Assembly (NCBI RefSeq): GCF_900009145.1
Contig: NZ_LN889813.1
Coordinates: forward strand, 576,972-640,971
Direction: 5' to 3'
DNA: 64,000 nt
Source of the DNA: Planktothrix tepida PCC 9214
Lineage (GTDB): Bacteria; Cyanobacteriota; Cyanobacteriia; Cyanobacteriales; Microcoleaceae
The translations under genes were made by a program, and so were the position numbers. Shown here one piece after another: positions 32,952 through 42,183 of the stretch. The notes beneath the pieces are model-generated. The model was not told the DNA's origin. It saw only the letters and a program-made list of their open reading frames with translations, and did no database searches. Numbering within the stretch: position 1 is the stretch's first letter; each line of letters starts with the position of its first letter.

Positions 32952-34331
32952 ATGAATTTAAAGCTCCCAATTGAGTATGACTTTGTTTCTCGCTTTTTCC
33001 GGCTAGCGATCGCCAATGTCTTATCTTGTATCATGATGCCACTAGCCAATTTAATTAGCACTATCTTTTTAGGTCATCTTGAAGAAATTGACCATTTAGC
33101 TGGAGTTGCCCTGGCTGGAAATCTGTTTAGTTTTATTTATTTTATCTTACTCTTTTTACGCATGGGTACTACTGGGGTAACAGCCCAAGCCGTAGGACGA
33201 GATGAGAGAGAGGCTGTGTTGCTGGTGGGACTCCGTAATGGTTTGATTGCTCTAGCACTCGGCATCACACTCCTACTCTTGCAGTATCCTTTGGGACAAC
33301 TGGCGTTTGCCCTACTAAATGTTACACCAGAAATCAAAGCGTCAGCCCTAGCTTATTTCAACGCTAATATTTGGGCAGCACCTGCTAATTTGCTCAATTT
33401 TGTCCTCATGGGTTGGTTTCTGGGACAGGAAAAAAACGGCTTAGTTATCTTGTTGTCAGTAGTGGGCAATATAGCCAAAGTCGCATTCGACTATTTGTTA
33501 ATTGTCCATTGGGGCTGGGAAAGTATGGGAGCCGGAATATCCTCGGCGACCAGTCAATACCTATCTCTGCTAGTGGGATTGATTTTTGTCTGCAAAGACA
33601 TCCAGTGGCAAGAAGTACAAGCCATTACCGGAAAAATTTGGAATATCTCAGCTATAAAATCTACCTTGACTCTCAATGGAAATATCCTGATCAGCAATTT
33701 CTTTTTTATCTTTTCTGCCTTAGTATTTAACTATGAAGGGGCACAGATGGGGACAATGATCTATGCTGAAAATACTTTACTCTTACAGATAATAAATTTG
33801 AACGTCTATTTAGTTTCAGGACTGGGATTCGGCACGGAAACTCTCGTCGGAAATTTTAAAGGAAAAGGAGCTTCACAACAGTTATTACCTCTTGTCTCTG
33901 TTTCTTTGAGCAGTGCTTTGCTGGTGGCACTCTCTTTGGGCGGAGTGTGTTGGCTATACCCTGATACTGTTTTTGGGTTGTTGACCAACCACAGGGAACT
34001 GATTGAAAATATTAATATTTATATTCCGTGGTTGCTAGGGTTACTGTTATGTGATTCAATCAATTTTATGCTAGATGCGTACTTCTTGGGTTTAGCAGAA
34101 GGGCGTACCCTCCGTAACGTTAGCTTGGCTGCTATTATGGGGTTTTTACCTCTGGCTTTTGTCGCTATTAAGTTTGAAAGTAACCAGATCTTGTGGTTGG
34201 CTTCATGTATTTTCCTTGTGATTAGAATAGTAATGCTTGGGGTAAAGTTGCCTCAGACATTTGTGAGTGATATTGAGGAGGGTGGGGTTTCCATTCCAGC
34301 GATAGAAACATCTCACAACCTGACTTTCTAA
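32952..34331 (+). CDS. MATE family efflux transporter
   Basis: A 459-residue membrane protein with about twelve hydrophobic segments in two similar halves. The first half has the pattern MMPLANLISTIFLGHLEEIDHLAGVALAG and LRMGTTGVTAQAVGRDE, common in cyanobacterial and plant-type MATE (DinF-like) exporters; the second has GLGFGTETLVGNFKGKG, the mirrored motif. MATE proteins export drugs or small metabolites using Na+ or H+. Saxitoxin clusters also use MATE exporters (SxtF, SxtM). Its divergent position beside the biosynthetic operon makes it the best candidate for product export. Confidence 0.92.
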   Translation: MNLKLPIEYDFVSRFFRLAIANVLSCIMMPLANLISTIFLGHLEEIDHLAGVALAGNLFSFIYFILLFLRMGTTGVTAQAVGRDEREAVLLVGLRNGLIALALGITLLLLQYPLGQLAFALLNVTPEIKASALAYFNANIWAAPANLLNFVLMGWFLGQEKNGLVILLSVVGNIAKVAFDYLLIVHWGWESMGAGISSATSQYLSLLVGLIFVCKDIQWQEVQAITGKIWNISAIKSTLTLNGNILISNFFFIFSALVFNYEGAQMGTMIYAENTLLLQIINLNVYLVSGLGFGTETLVGNFKGKGASQQLLPLVSVSLSSALLVALSLGGVCWLYPDTVFGLLTNHRELIENINIYIPWLLGLLLCDSINFMLDAYFLGLAEGRTLRNVSLAAIMGFLPLAFVAIKFESNQILWLASCIFLVIRIVMLGVKLPQTFVSDIEEGGVSIPAIETSHNLTF

Positions 34332-34434
34332 TACAAGCAAGTGAAAGTTAATAGCAGCAGATTTATGAACAAGGGTAGAGGGCTATAAAATGCTAGATTT
34401 AGCCTAAAATATTTATCTATCTATATTTATATCT

Positions 34435-35196
34435 ATGTCTATACTCGACCTTCCCCAACCCTCTAAATTTGAGCGCATAGAAGATGAGCGGCTTCATCGC
34501 AAACAGCGTTTAGCTGCTGTGTTTCGTTTATTTGCTCGCTATGGATTTGAAGAAGGTGCTTCTGGTCATATCACCGTTCGCGATCCGGAATTTCCTGACT
34601 GTTTCTGGGTAAATCCCTTCGGGATTTACTTTGGTCATATGCGAGTTTCTGACCTGGTTTTGGCTAACCACAAAGGTGAGATTGTCCAGGGTAATCAGCC
34701 GGTAAATGTCTCCGCTTTCGCCATCCACTCTCAAATACACCTTACCCGACCTGATGTAGAAGCTGCTGTTCATGCCCATTCAACATATGGTAAAGCTTGG
34801 TCAGTTCTTGGGCGTCTTCTTGACCCCATCACCCAAGAGGCTTGTATTTTTTATGAAGATCATGCCCTATTCGACGACTATACTGGCGTAATCGCAGATA
34901 TGCAGGAGGGTAAACGAATTAGCACTGTCCTTGGAGATAGAAAGGCTGTAATCTTGCGTAATCATGGCTTAGTCACAGTTGGTCACTCCATTGATGAAGC
35001 TGCATGGTGGTTTATCATCATGGATCGCTGCTGTCAAGTGCAACTGATGGCTGAGGCGGCGGGGAAAGCTACATTTATTGACAAAGATATTGCGAGTCTG
35101 ACTTATAGTCAGATTGGTACGCATTATGAGGGTTGGTTCAACTTTCAGCCGCTGTATGACATGATTGTGCGACAAGAACCAGATTTACTCGACTAA
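34435..35196 (+). CDS. Class II aldolase/adducin family protein
   Basis: A 253-residue protein of the class II aldolase/adducin fold, with FGFEEGASGHITVRDP-type start (ARYGFEEGASGHITVRD), zinc ligands in VHAHSTYGKAW (about residues 112-122) and RNHGLVTVG (about 176-184), and the acidic FYEDHALFDDY. Bacterial members cleave sugar phosphates such as fuculose-1-phosphate or act as dehydratases or decarboxylases. It is 103 bases after the MATE gene on the same strand, and could belong to the biosynthetic locus or be a neighbour. The substrate is not recognisable. Confidence 0.83.
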   Translation: MSILDLPQPSKFERIEDERLHRKQRLAAVFRLFARYGFEEGASGHITVRDPEFPDCFWVNPFGIYFGHMRVSDLVLANHKGEIVQGNQPVNVSAFAIHSQIHLTRPDVEAAVHAHSTYGKAWSVLGRLLDPITQEACIFYEDHALFDDYTGVIADMQEGKRISTVLGDRKAVILRNHGLVTVGHSIDEAAWWFIIMDRCCQVQLMAEAAGKATFIDKDIASLTYSQIGTHYEGWFNFQPLYDMIVRQEPDLLD

Positions 35197-35835
35197 TGAG
35201 ACTTAAACAAAAATTAAGGCCAAATGGAGAGCGAAAAATTTTGGGGTAGATCATGGGGTAGCATGACTAGATGCTTGATTATTCTTTCGGTGTCATCTAC
35301 CAATGGATGTAGAGTTACAAATTCTTAAGTATTTAGCCCGATACGCACAACCATAATCAATTTCCATCTTATTTTCCGAATAGAAATCCCAAATAGGTTG
35401 TGATAATTTACAACTGATATGAAGCAGTCAGAAGTATTATCCCAGTTAAGCTGTTCCCAGTTAAGCTGTTCCCTTTTGAGCAGAAATTTTGGATACAAAT
35501 CAAATAGGATTGCTATATCATAATTGATGGGGATAATGTTTATTTTCAAGACCCGATTTATCCCCGGTATATCGATCTCAGAAAACAAAAATAAACAGCA
35601 ATGTTTTAAGCTTAATTACGGTTTGATTGTAAACCGCACTACAAAAAAAGTTAATAATATAATAGACAAATTGTGATATATTAATTATTTAACTTTTAAC
35701 TGATACAGGCAAGTTCTATGAGTCCCTGCTGAACCAACGACACCTTAATCAACGCGCCCCTACCACTGCAACCCGAATCAAAGCGCCAAACCTAACACCT
35801 AACATCGGAAACCCAAAACTACAGGAGTAACAATC
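35197..35835. other. Non-coding gap with a 15-base tandem repeat
   Basis: No convincing gene is seen in these 639 bases. It contains two perfect head-to-tail copies of cccagttaagctgtt (35441-35470) followed by ccc. The last 60 bases before the histidine kinase gene include a clear ribosome binding site, AGGAG, about nine bases before the GTG start. The region probably holds the kinase promoter. Confidence 0.6.
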
Positions 35836-38754
35836 GTGAATCAAGGGGGAAAGATATCTCAATTTGAAGATATCTTGGCCAAAGGTGGTGAAATCGGTAA
35901 GCTCTTATCTGCTATTGATTGGAATGTAACCTCTCTGGGCAGTATCTCGACTTGGCCACAGAGTTTACGCACAGCCCTGAATATTAGTTTGACATCTCCT
36001 TTACCCATGATTGTGTTTTGGGGTGAAAACTTTATTCAACTGTATAACGATGCCTATTGTTTATTATGGAAAATTCTCGATCCGAAACTAAGTTTAGGAC
36101 AACCAGCTTCTGAAGTTGAGGGGGAATTGTGGAACTATATTTACCCCTGTCTTCAGACCGTATTCACAACCGGAGAAACTGCCAAAATCCTCAACCAACC
36201 GCTACAAATTGAACGAGATGGGAATGTTAAAACCTGTTATTTCTCCTTCAATTCTAGTCCAATTTGGACGGAAACGGGAAGTATTGGTGGTATTTTTACA
36301 ACAGTAACAGAAACGACTTTAGAACTTGTTAATACCCCTTCTCAGGAAGATACACAACGAAAAGACCTTTTACAACAATTAGAAACCGAACGTGCCCGAC
36401 TCGAAGCCGTATTACAACAAATGCCTGCGGGGGTATTACTAGCCGATGGAAAATCCGGTCAACTGATTTTAGCGAATAAACAGGTGAGTCAAATTATTGG
36501 CTATTCCTACGAGACAGAATCCAAACTTGAAGAATATGATCAAATTGTAGATTTCGAGGGTTTTCGGGCGAATGGTCAGCGGTACGCACCGGATGAATGG
36601 CCCTTAATGCGATCGCTTTCAACGGGAGAAATTGTCACCGCCGAGGAAATTTGCTTAGAACGGACTGATGGAAATCAAGTCTTTATTTCCGTAAATTCTG
36701 CTCCCATTCGAGATCAACAAGGAGATATTGTCGCCGCCGTTGCTATTTTTCAGAATATTACCCAAGGGAAACGGGTTGAACAAGCCTTAAAAGAAAGCCA
36801 AATTTTGTTTGAAGGGTTCATGCGACATATTCCAGCCATCGCTTATATCAAGGATGAACAAGGTCGTTATATTTATGCGAATTGGGTGGCGACCCAATTA
36901 GTCGATAGTTCCCTAGAGAATATTATTGGTAAGACGGATTTTGAGTTATTCCCAGAAATAGCATCCCAGTTTCAACAACATGATCAAGCCGTTCTGAGTT
37001 CCGCTCAAGCGGCGGAATTCTTGGAATGTATCACCCGTAATGGGGTTGAGTTCTATGGGATGTCGTTTAAATTTCCCATCACCGATGCTGCGGGTCGTCG
37101 TTTGCTGGGGGGAATGTCCTTTGATATTACCGAACGCAAACGCCTGGAAGATGCTTTGCGAGTCAGTGAAGCTAAGTTTAAGCGTTTAGTTGATGCCAAT
37201 ATTATTGGGGTGATTGTTTGCAATTTAGATAAGATTGTGGAAGCCAATGATGTATTTTTACAGATGGTGGGTTATACCCGTGAACAATTAATAGCGGGTG
37301 AAATTAGTTGGCTCAATTTAACACCACCTGAATATCTTGATGTGGATGAACAAGGGTTAGAAGAACTTCGCAATACCGGAAAATGTCCTCCCTTTGAAAA
37401 GGAATATATTCACTCGTCGGGAAGTCGGGTTCCCATTTTAATCGGGGCAACTTTATTAGAAGAAAATCCCCTGACTTGGCTTTGTTTTGTCTTGGATTTG
37501 AGCGAACTCAAACAAACTGAAATTGAACGGGAAGAACTTCTGAAGCGAGAACGGACAGTGCGGGAAGAAGCAGAGGCCGCAAATCGGATTAAGGATGAGT
37601 TTTTGGCGGTTTTGTCCCATGAGTTGCGATCGCCGTTGAATCCCATTTTAGGATGGGCGAGTTTATTGCGGACGGGTAAGATTAATGAGGAAACAACCCA
37701 TCGTGCTTTAGAAATTATTGAACGCAATGCTAAGTTACAGGCGCAACTGATTGAGGATTTGTTAGATGTGTCTCGGATTTTACGGGGAAAGTTAGCGTTA
37801 AGTACATTTCCGGTACATTTGGACAATGCGATTCATGCGGCATTAGAGACGGTACAATTAGCCGCCGATGCGAAGGAAATTGGGCTTTATACACACCTAG
37901 AACCGAATGTACGCCCAGTTTTAGGGGATTTAGGTCGTTTACAACAAATTATTTGGAATCTGGTTTCTAATGCGGTTAAATTCACTGATCCGGGGGGTCG
38001 GGTTGATATCTATTTAGAAACGGTGAATAACCAGGGTCAAGTCAGAGTTCAGGATACGGGTCAAGGAATTACACCGGATTTTCTACCCCACGTTTTTGAG
38101 TATTTTCGGCAAGCAGATAGCACTACCACTCGGCAATTTGGGGGTTTGGGATTGGGGTTAGCGATTGTTCGGTATTTAACAGAATTACATGGGGGAATGG
38201 TTTGGGCTGAAAGTCCAGGGGACGGACAGGGGGCTACGTTTACGGTGAGATTTCCCTTAATGATGGATGAGGAGGAGACGGATTTTGATGGGGAATTAAT
38301 CTTAGATGTTATTGATTTAACCGGGATTAAAATTCTGGCTATTGATGATGAAGCAGATATGCGAGAATTAGTCGCATTTTTCTTGGAAGAAGCGGGGGCT
38401 TCTGTGCAGTTAGCGACTTCGGCTCAAGAGGCTTTATTGTTATTAAATGAATCCTTACCTGATATGATGATTTGTGATATTGGAATGCCAGACGTGAATG
38501 GCTATATGTTGATGAGTGAAATTAGAAGCAAACCTTTAGAAAAAGGGGGGAAAATTCCCGCGATCGCCTTAACCGCTTATGCGGGAGAAACCAATCAGAA
38601 AAAAGCTTTGACGGCTGGATTTCAAATGCACTTATCTAAACCCGTTGAACCGGATAAATTGGTTGAAGCGATCGCCAAATTATTAAAACAGACAGGACTC
38701 AAATCTAGGGAGTCTAAAGGGATTGTACCCCAGAATAAGATTGATGGGATTTGA
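35836..38754 (+). CDS. Hybrid sensor histidine kinase, PAS repeats plus receiver
   Basis: A cytoplasmic 972-residue protein starting with GTG. An N-terminal segment (about 20-165) is a PAS-like domain of the type preceding many cyanobacterial kinases. Three further PAS/PAC domains follow at about 185-310, 325-435 and 445-560; ITERKRLED and similar ends mark PAC segments. The kinase core has FLAVLSHELRSPLNPI (phospho-His near 595), an N-box IIWNLVSNAVKFTD (about 705-720), and DTGQGI/GLGLGLAI G-boxes. A C-terminal receiver (about 830-955) has DDE at the acidic pocket, CDIGMPDVNG with the phospho-Asp near 883, and LSKPVEP. There is no membrane segment. Ligands are unknown, and no partner regulator is adjacent. 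Confidence 0.92.
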   Translation: MNQGGKISQFEDILAKGGEIGKLLSAIDWNVTSLGSISTWPQSLRTALNISLTSPLPMIVFWGENFIQLYNDAYCLLWKILDPKLSLGQPASEVEGELWNYIYPCLQTVFTTGETAKILNQPLQIERDGNVKTCYFSFNSSPIWTETGSIGGIFTTVTETTLELVNTPSQEDTQRKDLLQQLETERARLEAVLQQMPAGVLLADGKSGQLILANKQVSQIIGYSYETESKLEEYDQIVDFEGFRANGQRYAPDEWPLMRSLSTGEIVTAEEICLERTDGNQVFISVNSAPIRDQQGDIVAAVAIFQNITQGKRVEQALKESQILFEGFMRHIPAIAYIKDEQGRYIYANWVATQLVDSSLENIIGKTDFELFPEIASQFQQHDQAVLSSAQAAEFLECITRNGVEFYGMSFKFPITDAAGRRLLGGMSFDITERKRLEDALRVSEAKFKRLVDANIIGVIVCNLDKIVEANDVFLQMVGYTREQLIAGEISWLNLTPPEYLDVDEQGLEELRNTGKCPPFEKEYIHSSGSRVPILIGATLLEENPLTWLCFVLDLSELKQTEIEREELLKRERTVREEAEAANRIKDEFLAVLSHELRSPLNPILGWASLLRTGKINEETTHRALEIIERNAKLQAQLIEDLLDVSRILRGKLALSTFPVHLDNAIHAALETVQLAADAKEIGLYTHLEPNVRPVLGDLGRLQQIIWNLVSNAVKFTDPGGRVDIYLETVNNQGQVRVQDTGQGITPDFLPHVFEYFRQADSTTTRQFGGLGLGLAIVRYLTELHGGMVWAESPGDGQGATFTVRFPLMMDEEETDFDGELILDVIDLTGIKILAIDDEADMRELVAFFLEEAGASVQLATSAQEALLLLNESLPDMMICDIGMPDVNGYMLMSEIRSKPLEKGGKIPAIALTAYAGETNQKKALTAGFQMHLSKPVEPDKLVEAIAKLLKQTGLKSRESKGIVPQNKIDGI

Positions 38755-38953
38755 CAATTGTGAATTGATGTGATAAAGATTTTAGGGATTTAAAATTATA
38801 AAAAAAATTAAAGTAATAAAATTTTTATATAATTTCCTATAATAATATAGGAAATCAAACCCGATCTTGAGACTCTACCCCAGAGAAACCTAAACATTGC
38901 CTATCTTGTTTCTATCTTGTATCCTTAAGGTAGAAACACTAGATACAAGCAAG

Positions 38954-39009
38954 GGGATGTAGCGCAGCTTGGTGGTGTAACTGCTTTGATTAAAGGTGTC
39001 GTGGTCGAA
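38954..39009 (+). pseudogene. Degenerate tRNA-Pro-like sequence, inverted to the tRNA gene
   Basis: The first 20 bases on the plus strand, gggatgtagcgcagcttggt, repeat the 5' end of the adjacent minus-strand tRNA-Pro. The following bases look like a worn anticodon and T region (ctgctttgattaaagg, gtggtcgaatc) that runs into the acceptor end of the real tRNA. Upstream lies a short inverted repeat (cttgtatcc ... gatacaag, 38916-38949). It cannot fold as a full tRNA. A matching arrangement is present at 41048-41227. Confidence 0.6.
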
Positions 39010-39083
39010 TCGGGATGACAGGATTTGAACCTGCGGCATCCTGCTCCCAAAGCAGGCGCGCTACCAAGCTGCGCTACATCCCG
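39010..39083 (-). tRNA. tRNA-Pro (anticodon UGG)
   Basis: On the minus strand the 74 bases fold as a cloverleaf: 7-bp acceptor stem CGGGATG/CATCCCG, D arm GCGCAGCTTGGTAGCGC, anticodon stem CCTGC/GCAGG around TTTGGGA (anticodon TGG), and T arm GCAGGTTCAAATCCTGT. The discriminator is A and CCA is not encoded. Confidence 0.95.
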
Positions 39084-39155
39084 TTAAATCTTTTCCTAGT
39101 ATAACCTAAATTTGCACGAATGGGATTAAAAATTGCAAAATTGATTAGAAGAAGT

Positions 39156-39238
39156 GAGGTGTTGGATATTTGTTGTCCGTTGTCGGTTATCGGTTGTCCA
39201 TTAACAGTCAACACTCAACAGTCAATAGCCAACACCTC
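39156..39238. repeat. Inverted repeat with heptamer-like filling
   Basis: The arms gaggtgttgg and ccaacacctc enclose runs of gttgtc- and agtcaac-like words, so the whole 83 bases can form a long imperfect hairpin. It lies just after the end of the GNAT gene (minus strand) and may act as its terminator, although no T-run follows on that strand. Such elements are common between cyanobacterial genes. Confidence 0.6.
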
Positions 39239-39256
39239 GCACCTAGAACCCTCAGC

Positions 39257-39808
39257 CTAATCTGGATACCAGAACATTCCTTTAATCCCCTCTGGATCGG
39301 ATATAAAACCCAAATTTCGGTAAAAATCCACAACATGAGGGTCAGCAAATAGAGTAATGTTGCTGATATCATCGCTACGGAGTTTTTTGATGATAAATTT
39401 CATCAAGGCTTTACCCAGACCTTTACTTTGGAAATCTGGGTGAACGACCACATCCCAGAGAGTTGCATTAAACGCATGATCGGATGTAGCTCTAGCAAAA
39501 CCAATCAGCCGTCGCTGGTTGCCCCGAATTTGCCACATGGAAACGACAAGGAAACTATACTGAATGGCTTTTTTTACTTTACGCAGGGGCCGCCGAGACC
39601 AACCGACTGCACTGCAAAGTTCTTCCAATTCATATAAATCAATGTCCCGATCGGTGCTAAAAAAAATGCGACCATTATTACTCGATGATGGGCGAGAGTT
39701 GAGAAATACTGACTCCTCGCCTCCAACCTCGTATGCCTCATACTCCGCTATCTGGGAGAATGAGGAAGAGGAATCCGAACTGCTAAACAAATTTTTCCAA
39801 AAACCCAT
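39257..39808 (-). CDS. GNAT family N-acetyltransferase
   Basis: Starting at the ATG at 39808 (MGFWKNLF), the protein has 183 residues. A longer open frame to 39931 would run into the divergent ACT-domain gene and has no conserved sequence. After a Ser-rich N-terminal stretch come the GNAT elements: [27 protein letters not shown] (strand 4), [10 protein letters not shown] (acetyl-CoA binding, motif A, about 130-139), and VDFYRNLGF (about 164-172). It belongs to the cyanobacterial/plastid GNAT group related to plant chloroplast acetyltransferases. The substrate is unknown. Confidence 0.87.
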   Translation of the reverse strand: MGFWKNLFSSSDSSSSFSQIAEYEAYEVGGEESVFLNSRPSSSNNGRIFFSTDRDIDLYELEELCSAVGWSRRPLRKVKKAIQYSFLVVSMWQIRGNQRRLIGFARATSDHAFNATLWDVVVHPDFQSKGLGKALMKFIIKKLRSDDISNITLFADPHVVDFYRNLGFISDPEGIKGMFWYPD

Positions 39809-39881
39809 GCAGGCGTGGTTATGGTAATAGATGATGAATGACTGTACTAGATAGTATATCTCCCGTACCTTCACCTCAATT

Positions 39882-40607
39882 ATGGCTCCTGGCTTAAAAC
39901 CTTCAACTTTGGAACTCCTAAAACGCTTCAACAGGGCGTTTCCACAGTTTTATGAGCAATTTGTCAGTAGTGAAATTCAACTGCAAAACTTGAAACTCGC
40001 TTATCAAGTTTATAAAACGAAACAAGCGGTAATTGAAATTCAGCCCGATGGCAATAAAAGTGCCCTGCATTTTGCCTATCGGAATCAGTCGTTTTTACTG
40101 AGTGATATTTTCGGGGTCTTGGCTGCTTATGGCCTAACGATTCACAGTCTAAGTTTATATGGCCAAATTTACCCACCCATGTTGGTATTTATTAAATTGG
40201 TGCTATCTCGTGGGGGTAAAGCTCTCAGCGATAAAACCTCAGAAAACGTTTGTCGGGCTGTTCGAGAAGCTTTGGCTGGACATTTCGAGGTGGAAGAAAT
40301 GTTAGCGGTAGAATTTAACCTGGATGCAGGTTTAGAAGATGTCGCAACGGAGTTTTATGTTGACCCCGTGTTTCACCTCCCAGCGTTATTGATTGAAGCC
40401 GACAACCAACCTGGACTCTTTTATAAAGTCATGTATGCCATTTGGCAAGAAGATTTATTAGTTGTGAATGCAAATTTATTAGTTTGGCGGGGACGAACCC
40501 GATTAATTTTATATCTCTTAGGGCCGAATGAAAGTCTAATTCCTGAATATCTTGGCCAAAAAATCGCCGAAGGAATGCGACAACGGTTAATGGGAGAACG
40601 ATTTTAA
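39882..40607 (+). CDS. ACT-domain protein, GlnD-ACT-like, function unknown
   Basis: The 241-residue protein appears to hold two ACT-like units: about residues 65-150 ([24 protein letters not shown]) and about 165-235 ([41 protein letters not shown]), both with the ligand-binding turn followed by a helix seen in GlnD-type tandem ACT domains. No nucleotidyltransferase domain is present. It is divergent from the GNAT gene with 73 bases between starts. It may sense an amino acid. I do not recognise a named gene. Confidence 0.7.
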   Translation: MAPGLKPSTLELLKRFNRAFPQFYEQFVSSEIQLQNLKLAYQVYKTKQAVIEIQPDGNKSALHFAYRNQSFLLSDIFGVLAAYGLTIHSLSLYGQIYPPMLVFIKLVLSRGGKALSDKTSENVCRAVREALAGHFEVEEMLAVEFNLDAGLEDVATEFYVDPVFHLPALLIEADNQPGLFYKVMYAIWQEDLLVVNANLLVWRGRTRLILYLLGPNESLIPEYLGQKIAEGMRQRLMGERF

Positions 40608-41085
40608 AGACAATATGGGATCTACAGTGGTAGAATCTTCAGGGGGCGACAAGGGAGCTAAAAAGCTTGCTGAATAAGGGTTATAGCTTATCTGGAGTAA
40701 TAGCGTTTTGAGCAGATTTTGAGTGAACAGAGTTAGCATCTAAATTTGAGTGCTTACCGTCTACGGGTGCGATATTACCCCCGTTAAAATCATCACCTTT
40801 AAAGAATCCTAGTATTTGTTTAAACCCTTAATGAATGAGTGTTACAATGATAAATAATAACTTAATCTTAGCGAGTTAACTTAATCGTTCAACGGTTGTT
40901 ACAGGGGTCATCCTTACCTCAATAACTGTATTGAGAAAGTAACCCACAAGGAAACAGATTATTGTACATACTCAGGGAAGTAAATCTGAAAGTTGATAGC
41001 CCCAGTAAGGGTAAAGGTGATGTGAAGGGTTACTGTCAAACTTGTATCTATCTTGTATCCTTGAAGAGTAACTAACTGGATACAA
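40608..41085. other. Non-coding gap, no gene seen
   Basis: Apart from the short inverted repeat cttgtatcc/ggatacaag at 41052-41086, shared with 38916-38949, I see no coding frame, terminator or known RNA in this interval. The stretch 40900-41040 is less A+T-rich and shows several short self-complementary words (ggggtcatcctta, ggttactgtc), so an undescribed RNA is possible but unsupported. Confidence 0.4.
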
Positions 41086-41153
41086 GCAAGGGCTATTAAT
41101 ACAGTGGTAGCGCAATTGCTTTACACTGAAGGGTTTATAGGTTTGTCGTCAAA
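41086..41153 (+). pseudogene. Second degenerate tRNA-like sequence beside a tRNA-Pro
   Basis: Same layout as at 38954-39009 but more decayed. After ctatcttgtatcctt (41048-41062) and gatacaagcaaggg (41079-41092) the plus strand reads a worn tRNA pattern (agtggtagcgcaattgctttacactgaagg, quoted in part: gtggtagcgcaattgc) that ends gtcgtcaaat and abuts the 3' end of the minus-strand tRNA-Pro. It does not form a full cloverleaf. Confidence 0.5.
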
Positions 41154-41227
41154 TCGGGATGACAGGATTTGAACCTGCGACCCCCTCGTCCCGAACGAGG
41201 TGCGCTACCAAGCTGCGCTACATCCCG
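41154..41227 (-). tRNA. tRNA-Pro (anticodon CGG)
   Basis: The 74 bases on the minus strand fold with acceptor stem CGGGATG/CATCCCG, the same D arm and T arm as tRNA-Pro(UGG) at 39010-39083, and an anticodon stem CCTCG/CGAGG around TTCGGGA (anticodon CGG). Discriminator A; CCA not encoded. It differs from the other gene mainly in the anticodon arm and variable region, so the two are paralogues. Confidence 0.95.
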
Positions 41228-41660
41228 GTGTCTTAACAAGACATGATTAGGTAGTATAACACATAAAATATCAGTTACGATTCCCCAGACAAGTTTAAAT
41301 CCCTGAAAGAGATTCGTGGTTATAACAAAACAGCGATCATCCTAACAAAGATTACATTTGTATTATGTTTTTAACAAACAGTAAAACGCAGATGAATAGG
41401 GTTTAGATACTTATCAGCACTCAAGAGTACAGCTTTACCAGGAGAGCGATTGCCACCAGTAATGTAGTACAGCATAAACAAACTTATCAATTCAACAAAA
41501 ATGTAACGCTTGATACTTTTTTGATATTTTGACCCTCTATTAGGTTTATTATGGCTCTCCTATACTTAGGGTGATAAGTAGGGCTTGCTGAAAAAGTAAC
41601 AGAAAAGCAAAAGAATGATTAACTAGCAAATGGAGTCAGAAGGGTAAATAAGTTTTTTTT
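41228..41660. other. Non-coding gap before a transposase relic
   Basis: No gene-like frame is seen. The sequence is A+T-rich, and probably contains decayed insertion-sequence flank, since a transposase remnant begins right after it. No terminal inverted repeats could be picked out by eye. Confidence 0.4.
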
Positions 41661-41664
41661 GAGA

Positions 41665-42060
41665 TCAGGAGTTAACAGATAAATTCTGGTAATCAATAAC
41701 TCGAAAAAAGTAATTGAACAAAAAAATTGGCCTAAAAATCCGTCTAAGAATCACAGAGAGATTCATAACTAAAAAAGTAATAGCAATTGCCGTTTCGGAA
41801 GTATGAGCTAGTTTATTCATAATCCGATTCTCTATTTGTGTTTTTAAATCACAGGATTCGTTAAAATTATCCCAACTAATCCGGTCAAGAAATACATATT
41901 CATCCAGACAACTCGCCGACAATTTGGCTCTAAATTCTACTGACGTTCCGGCTTTTCCTCGGACAATTGGACGAATATGGGGTTGGCTTAAACTGACGAT
42001 TCTGCAAGTTGCATCTGCTATTAATTTTCCTCGGTTTTTCCTCTCACTTTATTCTTCATA
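41665..42060 (-). pseudogene. Transposase remnant, IS5/IS1182-like, internally deleted
   Basis: Read on the minus strand, the frame contains GKLIADATC, then RIVSLSQPHIRPIVRGKAGT, VEFRAKLSASCLDEYVFLDR and ISWDNFNESCDL. It then jumps to KLAHTSETAIAITFLVMNL and a hydrophobic tail. These are, in order, segments of cyanobacterial IS5/IS1182-type DDE transposases, but the pieces between GKLIADATC and RIVS, and the long part holding the third acidic residue, are missing. An ATG in the remaining frame gives only 85 codons (41665-41922). It is non-functional and shows old insertion activity next to the tRNA-Pro locus. Confidence 0.62.
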
Positions 42061-42183
42061 ACGAATGGTGTAATTCCTTTAATAGTTCTAACTTAAGAAT
42101 AACAAAACCTTCTTTTTCTTGGCAACTGAACACCGTAATATTCGGGAGGTTGAGCAAGACTTCCAAATCATTTTTGTCATTAT

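Noticed and set aside
35325-35588. Minus-strand 87-codon frame in the gap before the histidine kinase.
   Set aside because: It contains tandem repeat-coded residues (LNWEQLNW), has low-complexity composition, and no family resemblance.
40608-41040. Structured non-coding RNA between the ACT-domain gene and tRNA-Pro(CGG).
   Set aside because: Some self-complementary words are present, but no conserved motif of a known RNA was recognised and no promoter or terminator is clear.
38912-41227. CRISPR-associated transposon attachment site or delocalised guide RNA at the tRNA-Pro genes.
   Set aside because: The inverted tRNA match is suggestive, but I see no CRISPR repeat, no transposon ends and no Tn7-like or Cas12k genes in the window.
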